Shown here piece after piece: positions 26,834-32,690 of a DNA stretch of 37,624 nt (positions are counted from its first letter, which is position 1; each line of letters opens with the position of its first letter). Made by a program: the position numbers and the translations under genes. Source of the DNA: WHSV01 sp050693975 (GTDB lineage: Bacteria; Actinomycetota; CADDZG01; WHSQ01); assembly GCA_050693975.1 (NCBI GenBank), contig JBOGWV010000227.1, positions 1-37,624 on the forward strand, written 5' to 3'. The notes beneath the pieces were generated by a model. That model was not told where the DNA came from, ran no database searches, and saw only the letters and a list, made by a program, of their open reading frames with translations.

Positions 26834-27174
26834 AGGCGACAAGTGGGCCAAATGATCGTGCGAATCGCAGATGCCGATACCTCGACTCAAAGTGGCTCCA
26901 CTAAAGTGGGTCGCCGTTTCGCCCGAGAGTGCGTAGGAGTGGTGGTGATGGCTGCGGTGAACGTTCCCGTCTACAACTCCGGCCAGTGGCCAGATCAAGG
27001 CGCGAGATCTATCCGCTGCGCTTACCGAGATCAACAAACGACCCCACCGCGATCTTCTGGGGATGAGTCAGCGGTATTCTCGTGGCGTGATGGACCCGCG
27101 AATCATCCGAGGAGGTGACGGAGGCATCCCCTCCATATGCCCGCCCCCATAAGGGGCTGACAGAGGAGGAAGAG
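26834..27174. other. Intergenic stretch with no supported gene
   Basis: This 340-bp stretch has short open frames but none with a ribosome binding site and a protein-like composition. One frame without a start codon reads QIKARDLSAALTEINKRP at about 26994-27048 and might be a gene remnant. A small hairpin (GCCCC/GGGGC, 27143-27157) lies just before the ribosome binding site of the next gene. The region may mark the left boundary of the accessory segment. Confidence 0.35.
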
Positions 27175-27487
27175 ATGCCTTACCGGGTCCGTATCCGGAA
27201 GTTCTTGAACAAGCCTGGCTATTGCGCGGGCGCGTACGTGTTTGCCGAGGTCGAAGACTCGACGAAGCACAAGAGGGGAAAGCACGACTGGCCCTACGTT
27301 CACGTCGATCTGACGCTGGCGGACTGCAGCCGCATTGTGAGCTTTGATTTCGATCTGTCCTCGGCGCGGCAGCGTGCGAACAGCCTTCACAAGATCGATG
27401 TTCTGGTCGATACCCCTGATCCAGTTCCGAGAGGCTCTCCAGGCCGAAGCGGATCTGGCCGCCGAGCGAGGACGTAGGGGCTGGTAG
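27175..27487 (+). pseudogene. Small unknown protein gene with a C-run frameshift
   Basis: A strong GAGGAGGAAG precedes ATG 27175. The product begins PYRVRIRKFLNKPGYCAGAY and is mixed alpha/beta to KIDVLVDT. As written, the frame then turns into PDPVPRGSPGRSGSGRRART and stops at 27477. If the four-C run at 27413-27416 had three, the protein would continue LIQFREALQAEADLAAERG and end at TAG 27485-27487, a clean amphipathic helix that looks like a true C-terminus. I therefore read it as a 103-104-residue gene with a one-base insertion or sequencing error. I recognise no family. It precedes the AbiE operon by 150 bp. Confidence 0.6.
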
Positions 27488-27601
27488 GGGGCCACATCGT
27501 CCCCCGCCGCGCTGCTAGGCGCTGTACACTTTACGGACATTCCTCTATCAGGCAGAATCGTTCTTCCTAGAGCGCATATAGCGCTATCTTAACAACGAAC
27601 A

Positions 27602-27629
27602 TTGCCTTATTGGTAAGGTTTACTATATG
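27602..27629 (+). promoter_or_regulatory. Promoter of the AbiE operon with internal inverted repeat
   Basis: TTGCCT (27602-27607) and TATATG (27624-27629) are 16 bp apart, and the expected start point falls within a few bases of the ATG at 27638. The mRNA would be leaderless or nearly so, which fits the lack of a ribosome binding site. CCTTA (27605-27609) and TAAGG (27614-27618) form a perfect inverted repeat around TTGG between the two boxes. A repressor bound there would block transcription. Upstream, ATAGCGCTAT (27578-27587) is a second 10-bp palindrome. Confidence 0.5.
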
Positions 27630-27637
27630 ATTAGCGC

Positions 27638-28450
27638 ATGCCGACTATCCAGGATGCCACCGCCAGGCTTGCCAGGGAAGGCAAGCGCTTCTTCATCACT
27701 CAGGATCTTGCTCAGGTCCTCGGTGTGACTCCTGCGCGCGCTCAGCAGCTCGCCTTTCGGATGGCTGAGGCCGGGATCGCCACGAGGTTGAAGAAAGGCA
27801 CGTATGCGCTCCTGCCGGTGGATGCCTGGGGGGAGCCGGGTGCGATTCCGACCAACTGGTACGAGGCCGCGGCCGCCCTCGTAGATCGAGGCCCCTATTA
27901 CCTCGCCTACTACACCGCGATGCGACTCCACCGCATGACGCAACATCCGCTGCGCACCTTGTTCATCGCCGTCACGAAGCCGCAGCGGGACGTGGCTGTC
28001 GGACCGGTGGATTTCAGGTTCGTGGTTCTGGCCCGTCACCGTTTCTTTGGAGACGAGGATCACATCCTGGAACCAGGCCATGTGGTCAAGACGGCCGATC
28101 TGGAGCGAACATTCATCGATTGCATCGACCGCCTGGACCTGTGCGGAGGGATAGAGGAGGTCGTACGAGGTTTCAAACGGCGGCAGAACGATCTGAACGC
28201 CGACCGATTGCTGCGCTACGTGATGAGACTGCGCGAGCCGGCTCTCACCAAACGCCTGGGATTCATGTTGGAGTTGACGGGCTATGGCGAGCCACAGGTG
28301 CTCTGGGAACTAGAACGGATAGCAGGACGCATGAAGCGCTATGTCCCCCTTGACAAGACGCGTAGAGACAAGACGGGAGACCGAAACAAGCGCTGGGAAC
28401 TGGTGATCAATGCCGATGTTGGCGAGCTGCTTGAGGTTGGCAAGACGTGA
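27638..28450 (+). CDS. abiEi: AbiEi-type antitoxin (type IV toxin-antitoxin, transcriptional autorepressor)
   Basis: A 270-residue protein. Residues 1-58 are a winged helix (ITQDLAQVLGVTPARAQQL; RLKKGTYALLP) of the AbiEi N-terminal type. The rest (YYLAYYTAMRLHRMTQHPLR; PGHVVKTADLERTFIDCIDR) matches the AbiEi C-terminal domain; this Y-x-S/T-A-L-x-x-H region and the later DLERTxxD pattern are familiar in the family. Known AbiEi proteins neutralise the AbiEii toxin and repress their own operon through inverted repeats. The gene overlaps abiEii by 4 bp. A perfect inverted repeat lies in its promoter. No ribosome binding site is seen; leaderless translation is likely. Confidence 0.88.
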   Translation: MPTIQDATARLAREGKRFFITQDLAQVLGVTPARAQQLAFRMAEAGIATRLKKGTYALLPVDAWGEPGAIPTNWYEAAAALVDRGPYYLAYYTAMRLHRMTQHPLRTLFIAVTKPQRDVAVGPVDFRFVVLARHRFFGDEDHILEPGHVVKTADLERTFIDCIDRLDLCGGIEEVVRGFKRRQNDLNADRLLRYVMRLREPALTKRLGFMLELTGYGEPQVLWELERIAGRMKRYVPLDKTRRDKTGDRNKRWELVINADVGELLEVGKT

Positions 28451-29202
28451 TTGACCCTGCGGAGATCAGGGCGCGCGCCAGGCGGCTTGGGCTGGACGAA
28501 TCTCATGTAGAGAACGATTACGTTCTCTGCCATGTCCTCGTTGCGATGTCCGAATCGTTCCCGGAGCTCGTGTTCCGAGGCGGGACCTCGTTAGCGCGCG
28601 TCTACTGGCCGGACTACCGGCTATCGGAAGATCTGGACTTCATAAGTCTCGAACCGGTGGACCAACTCGAAGCTCGACTTCGGGACGCGATCGAGGTAGC
28701 GCGCGAACGCACCACGTTGGACCTGGTGCTGGATTTCGGTGCGCCGCGAGAAAGCTGGTCTCGATCCACGGTTCAATGGGCAGATCATGAGCTCCTGCTG
28801 GATGTGAACTCGGAGGTAGAGGTAGCGCTGGGTTCTTCCCGAGAGGAGATCGATCTGCCCTATCGGGACCTGCAGGTGAGGGAAGCATCCGTAGAAGTTT
28901 TCTCTCTACCGGAGATCATCGGCAACAAGTGGTACATGCTGAACGACCGAAGAGAGCCCCGCGATCTCTTCGACATCTGGTCCGGTCTCGTGCGATTCGA
29001 CGTCCCCTTCGATGATCTCGATCGCGGTCATCGAGCCCGTTACGGGTATCCGCCGAGTTCAGGGTCTATCCACAACGCGAAGTCGCTGGAGCGCCTGTGG
29101 GAGACCAGACTGGCGCATCAGTTGGCCGATCTCCCACCGTTTGGGACGGTTTACCGAGAGGTCAAGCGGGAATTCGAGACCTGGCGCGAAAGGCAGGAGT
29201 GA
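28447..29202 (+). CDS. abiEii: AbiEii-type nucleotidyltransferase toxin
   Basis: A 251-residue protein of the AbiEii/AbiGii nucleotidyltransferase family. Motif I is FRGGTSLARVY (Gly45-Gly46) followed by RLSEDLDF, with Asp62 and Asp64 as metal ligands. Motifs III and IV appear as GNKWYML (Lys161) and PRDLFDIW (Arg172, Asp173, Asp176). All catalytic positions are present, so the toxin should be active. Known members halt growth by transferring nucleotides to a cellular target (tRNA in MenT/AbiEii-like toxins) and can give phage abortive infection. GTG 28447 overlaps the abiEi stop (GTGA), so the two are made together. The pair forms a complete module. Confidence 0.9.
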   Translation: MIDPAEIRARARRLGLDESHVENDYVLCHVLVAMSESFPELVFRGGTSLARVYWPDYRLSEDLDFISLEPVDQLEARLRDAIEVARERTTLDLVLDFGAPRESWSRSTVQWADHELLLDVNSEVEVALGSSREEIDLPYRDLQVREASVEVFSLPEIIGNKWYMLNDRREPRDLFDIWSGLVRFDVPFDDLDRGHRARYGYPPSSGSIHNAKSLERLWETRLAHQLADLPPFGTVYREVKREFETWRERQE

Positions 29203-29326
29203 AGACTGTGTTCTTACCAGCACGGTGAGCGCCTGATGCGAGAATCGATTGGAATGGGGCGGAGTACCTGTCATACCCGGAGGGCATGCTGTCTCTGACG
29301 GGGGTGGGCAACGACTAGGGGAGCCG

Positions 29327-29641
29327 ATGGAGAACGTCTACACAATCGGGCAGATTTTCTCCGAGCGCCTGCTGATAATCCCTGACTACCAGCGCGGCTA
29401 CGCGTGGGAACGTCAGAACCTCGTCGAGTTCACGGACGATCTCGAGATGTTGCCGCCTGATCGCAACCATTACACGGGGACAGTCATCTTGGATCAGTCG
29501 TTAGCGACGCGCCGACGTGACGCCGCTGGTCGGTTGTACGAGATTGTCGATGTTGTGGATGGCCAGCAGCGCCGCCTCCCAGAAAATGTCGCCGCCGTCC
29601 TGCGGACTATTGCGGACTTTCACGTTGGTGGGAGGTTGTGA
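29327..29641 (+). pseudogene. Truncated DUF262 (GmrS-like) domain gene
   Basis: From ATG 29327, with AGGGGAG just upstream, the frame encodes VYTIGQIFSERLLIIPDYQR, then GYAWERQNLVEFTDDL, HYTGTVIL and EIVDVVDGQQR. This is the N-terminal nucleotide-binding part of DUF262 proteins such as GmrSD-type restriction enzymes. The motif should continue VDGQQRLTT; here the sequence after QQR becomes RLPENVAAVLRT and stops at 29641 after 104 residues. Full DUF262 proteins run several hundred residues, so over three quarters is missing. The gene is likely dead, cut during rearrangement at the nearby integration site. Confidence 0.75.
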
Positions 29642-29681
29642 CAGAAACTCGGATTTGGCGCGTGACCTGGGGAAACGAACG

Positions 29682-29725
29682 TGGGTCGCCAGGGAATCGA
29701 ACCCTGAACCTACGGATTAAGAGTC
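29682..29725 (-). other. 3' half of a tRNA-Lys(CUU) gene, candidate attachment site
   Basis: On the minus strand the sequence from 29725 reads GACTCTTAATCCGTAGG, then the T-arm CAGGGTTCGATTCCCTG, then GCGACCC plus A (discriminator, 29682). This is the anticodon loop (CTCTTAA, anticodon CTT) through the 3' end of a lysine tRNA. The 5' half is absent: sequence beyond 29725 is unrelated. A tRNA 3' portion beginning at the anticodon region is the usual identity segment left by tyrosine integrases. CCTACGGA/TCCGTAGG (29709-29716, 29731-29738) is an inverted repeat around the junction. Confidence 0.75.
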
Positions 29726-29788
29726 TCATTTCCGTAGGTCCGCCTCCTGGGCTTTTGCTCACAAACGGGCGTTGACCTGCGCTTTTGG

Positions 29789-29828
29789 TTCATGGTCGTT
29801 CATTGTTCTTCATGGTTGTTTATGGGCA
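29789..29828 (+). repeat. Four 10-bp tandem repeats
   Basis: TTCATGGTCG, TTCATTGTTC, TTCATGGTTG and TTTATGGGCA follow one another without gaps from 29789. The 10-bp period puts every copy on the same face of the helix. They lie between two tRNA remnants and could be arm-type integrase sites or sites for an accessory protein. This is inferred from position. Confidence 0.6.
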
Positions 29829-29880
29829 TCTCGCGGCCTAGTTGCGGCCCAAAAAGCACAGAATCGGAATCCTTCATCGC

Positions 29881-29925
29881 TTTGCCAAGGTGAGGGTCGC
29901 CAGTTCGAGTCTGGTCGCCCGCTCC
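29881..29925 (+). other. 3' half of a tRNA-Gly(GCC) gene, candidate attachment site
   Basis: TTTGCCAAGGTGAGG covers the anticodon loop (anticodon GCC) and 3' anticodon stem. GCCAGTTCGAGTCTGGT is a full T-arm, and CGCCCGC plus T and CC (to 29925) is the 3' acceptor strand expected for a glycine tRNA with a 5' GCGGGCG. No D-arm or 5' acceptor strand lies upstream. Like the lysine remnant 155 bp away, it starts at the anticodon loop, as integrase identity segments do, but it is on the opposite strand. Confidence 0.7.
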
Positions 29926-29968
29926 TAGCGAAAAGGGCCTTTGACCTGCAGCTCTCCCATTTGCGTGG

Positions 29969-30625
29969 TCAGCTCTTGATGCGTTCGGTTTCGTAGGCCC
30001 ACATGGCGATCTCGACGCGGTTTCGAGCGCGGAGTTTGCGCATGAGGCTGGCGAGGTGGGACTTGACGGTGCTGAGGCTGATGTGGAGATCGTCGGCGAT
30101 CTCGGTGTTGGTCCAGCCCTGGGCGACCGTGATCAGGACCTCTTCTTCCCGGCGGGTGAGCGGTTCGATGGGCTGAGCTGGTGGCTGCCCCGTGTGCGTG
30201 TCGGAGAATGCAGTAAGGAGTCGGGCGGTGACGCTGGGGGCGATGAGGGCGTCACCGTCGGCGGCAGCGTGGATCGCCTGGGCCAGGAGTGCGGGACCGG
30301 CGTCTTTGAGCAGGAAGCCCCGGGCGCCGGCCTTGAGGGCGCCGTGCACGTACTCGTCGAGGTCGAAGGTGGTGATCACGACGATCGCCAGCGGCTCGGC
30401 GACGTCGGGGCCGGCGAGCTGCCGGGTGGCCTCGATGCCGTCCACCTCCGGCATGCGGACGTCGAACAGGCACACGTCGGGCCGGAGCTCGCGGGCGAGC
30501 GCGACCGCTTCGCGGCCGTTGGCGGCCTCGCCGATCACTTCGATGTCGGGTTGGGCGTCGAGGATCATCGTGAGCCCGGCACGGACGATGTCCTGGTCAT
30601 CAGCGACGAGCACACGGACCTTCAT
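29969..30625 (-). CDS. NarL/DesR-type response regulator
   Basis: A 218-residue regulator. Receiver domain: VLVADDQDIVRAGL, phospho-acceptor Asp55 in VCLFDVRMPEVDG, and the lysine in GFLLKDAGP. The LuxR-type helix-turn-helix near the C-terminus reads LTRREEEVLITVAQGWTNTE and HISLSTVKSHLASLMRKL. Its ATG 30625 overlaps the kinase stop by 4 bp (ATGA), so the pair is translationally coupled. The genes are divergent from an ABC transporter operon, which is the most likely target. Very high GC and arginine/alanine-rich composition set the pair apart from the AbiE region to the left. Confidence 0.92.
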   Translation of the reverse strand: MKVRVLVADDQDIVRAGLTMILDAQPDIEVIGEAANGREAVALARELRPDVCLFDVRMPEVDGIEATRQLAGPDVAEPLAIVVITTFDLDEYVHGALKAGARGFLLKDAGPALLAQAIHAAADGDALIAPSVTARLLTAFSDTHTGQPPAQPIEPLTRREEEVLITVAQGWTNTEIADDLHISLSTVKSHLASLMRKLRARNRVEIAMWAYETERIKS

Positions 30626-31800
30626 GTTCCCGCACCCGCTTTCGGCAGCACCGCGTTGACCGTCCAACCGCTGTCGGGGTTGGGACCGGCCTCGAGGGTG
30701 CCGCCGAGGAGTGTGGCTCGCTCGGTCATGCCATCGAGGCCGTAGCCCCACGAGCCCTGACCGGTCGGGCTGCCATCGCCGTTGTCGCGGACGGTTAGGC
30801 GCACGCGGTCGTCGTCGTCTGCGACACGAACGGAGATGCGGGTTGCGTGGCGGGCGTGGCGCACCGCGTTCGTGATCGATTCCTGGGCGAGGCGATAGAT
30901 GGCGGCCCCGACCGACGGGGCGAGGTCGTCGAAGTCGCCCGACAGCTCCACGTCGACACGCGGCCAGTCCCCGGTCCGGTGGGCGAGCCGCGCGATGTCG
31001 GTCACTCCCGGTTGCGGAACGAAGTCGGGTTCTTCGCCCTCGCGCAGGACGCCGACCATTGTGCGCATCTCGTCGAGGGTCCGCGACGCCGCTTCCTCGA
31101 TGATCTCAAGGGCGGCCATGGCGCGGTCGGGGTGGGACGCTGCAAGGGTTCGCCCGGCTTGGGCCTGGACGGCGATGGCCGAGACGTGGTGCGCGACTGT
31201 GTCGTGGAGCTCGCGGGCCAGCTGCTCGCGCTCGCGGAGTTTCGCCTGATCGATGTCGCGGATCCGGGTGTTGGCGTGGTAGCGGATCGAAGCACCGAGC
31301 GCGGCGGAGAACAGGAAGAACCCGTACCCGGCCGCTAGCTCGGCGGCATTCTCGGGCGGTTCGGCGGTGAACGTGACGGGCAGCCAGGCCAGGATGATGA
31401 CCAGTCCGATCGCGGCCTCACGCCCGGCCCCCCAACGGAACAGTGAATAGGGAAGAAGGAGCACACAGGCGGTGCTCCACGGCGTCGTCGGTTCGGCGGC
31501 CGCGATGATCGTCGCGACATCGACCGCAATCAGGAAGCCGAATGCGGCCGCGACCGCGGCGAGTGGGTGCGTGCGCCGCCACAACAGCGTTAAGGCCAGG
31601 ACGACACCGACGGTGACTGTGACCGGCGGCCACGCCACATCCTCGCGGAGGACCGGGACCGTCCACGAGAGGATCCCGTCCAGGACCGACCACGGCACGA
31701 GAACGCCTAGGAGCGCCCAGTCCCGCCATACCCGGACGGGCGGCTGCGAGGGGCGGGGTTCGGCCCACAGCGCGCGGACGGCATTTCTCACCATGATCAC
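30622..31800 (-). CDS. DesK-type sensor histidine kinase
   Basis: A 392-residue membrane kinase. About five or six spans lie in residues 28-170 (WALLGVLVPWSVLDGIL; TVGVVLALTLLWRRTHPLAA; AAIGLVIILAWLPVTF). A short coiled linker (IRDIDQAKLREREQLA) leads to the HisKA_3 dimerisation domain with phospho-acceptor His199 in RELHDTVAHHVSAIAVQ. The ATPase domain has AQESITNAVRHA (N-box), VRDNGDGSPTGQGSWGYGL (G-boxes) and closes with TVNAVLPK. It starts at GTG 31800 or ATG 31794; neither has a clear ribosome binding site. It likely senses a membrane-associated signal such as an envelope-active compound. Confidence 0.9.
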   Translation of the reverse strand: MIMVRNAVRALWAEPRPSQPPVRVWRDWALLGVLVPWSVLDGILSWTVPVLREDVAWPPVTVTVGVVLALTLLWRRTHPLAAVAAAFGFLIAVDVATIIAAAEPTTPWSTACVLLLPYSLFRWGAGREAAIGLVIILAWLPVTFTAEPPENAAELAAGYGFFLFSAALGASIRYHANTRIRDIDQAKLREREQLARELHDTVAHHVSAIAVQAQAGRTLAASHPDRAMAALEIIEEAASRTLDEMRTMVGVLREGEEPDFVPQPGVTDIARLAHRTGDWPRVDVELSGDFDDLAPSVGAAIYRLAQESITNAVRHARHATRISVRVADDDDRVRLTVRDNGDGSPTGQGSWGYGLDGMTERATLLGGTLEAGPNPDSGWTVNAVLPKAGAGT

Positions 31801-31952
31801 AGTCTAGGGAAGCCGGGTGCGCTGCGGACCAGCCGCAAGTACGAGACGCGCGCCGTCCGATCGGCTGGGGCAACTCCGGCTCCAAAGCCGATGTGGTTCT
31901 TGCCGCGTCCCGTCATCGTGAGGCCATGTCAACCACCGAAGAGGAGCAGACG

Positions 31953-32690
31953 ATGCATGATTCCCAGGAGCCGATCCTGTCCGCACGCGGGGTGACCAAG
32001 ACATACCGCACCGGCACCCATGAGGTCCCCGCGCTGCGCGGCATCGATCTCGACATCCGACCGGGCGAGCTCGTGATGGTCATGGGTCCATCCGGCAACG
32101 GCAAGACCACCCTGCTCAACTGCCTGTCCGGCTTGGACGACATCGACGCCGGGACGGTTAGCGTCGACGGGGCCGACCTGTTTGCGATGTCGGACGCCGA
32201 CCGAACTCGCCATCGCGCACAGCGGATGGGATTCATCTTCCAGTCGTTCAACCTCATCCCGGTCCTGTCCGCCACGGAGAACGTCGAGCTGCCACTGCTC
32301 GTCACCGGAGTGGCACCACAGCGCGCCAGGAAGCAGGCGCGCGAGATGCTTGCCCGGGTCGGTCTTGCCGACCGCGCCGACCACCGGCCGGGTGAGATGT
32401 CCGGCGGCGAGCAACAGCGGGTGACCGTGGCGCGCGCGCTGGTCGCCGAGCCGGCGCTGGTGTGGGCTGATGAACCAACCGGCGCGCTCGACAGCCACAC
32501 CGCCGGGGAGATCGTCGAGCTGCTGCACGAGGTGCATGCCGCCGGTCAGACCCTGATCGTGGTGACCCATGACGAGGGCCTGGGCCGCTCTGGGCAGCGC
32601 CTGGTGCAGGTTCGCGACGGTCTGGTCGTGCATGACGACGACCCAATGGCCGGAGAGCTCCACCTCACCGATGCAGTGGTGACGCCATGA
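31953..32690 (+). CDS. ABC transporter ATP-binding protein, MacB/LolD type
   Basis: A 245-residue ATPase. Walker A GPSGNGKT is at 45-52, and RMGFIFQSFNLIPVLSATEN carries the Q-loop. MSGGEQQRVTVARALV is the signature, VWADEPTGALDS the Walker B and D-loop, and LIVVTHDE the switch histidine. The FQSFNL and EPTGALD forms are typical of the LolD/MacB/FtsE group that works with FtsX-like permeases. I choose ATG 31953 because GAGGAG lies 6 bases before it; ATG 31926 is possible but has no such site. Its stop overlaps the permease start by 4 bp (ATGA), so the two form a complex-coding operon. Confidence 0.93.
   Translation: MHDSQEPILSARGVTKTYRTGTHEVPALRGIDLDIRPGELVMVMGPSGNGKTTLLNCLSGLDDIDAGTVSVDGADLFAMSDADRTRHRAQRMGFIFQSFNLIPVLSATENVELPLLVTGVAPQRARKQAREMLARVGLADRADHRPGEMSGGEQQRVTVARALVAEPALVWADEPTGALDSHTAGEIVELLHEVHAAGQTLIVVTHDEGLGRSGQRLVQVRDGLVVHDDDPMAGELHLTDAVVTP

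Noticed and set aside
26994..27048. QIKARDLSAALTEINKRP as a possible antitoxin
   Set aside because: It recalls prevent-host-death antitoxin openings, but there is no start codon, no complete domain and no toxin partner.
26786..27118. A 110-codon frame after the propeller gene
   Set aside because: No ribosome binding site, and it runs through the terminator hairpin; composition is random-like.
29682..29925. Functional tRNA genes
   Set aside because: Each lacks the D-arm, 5' acceptor strand and 5' anticodon stem, so neither can form a tRNA.
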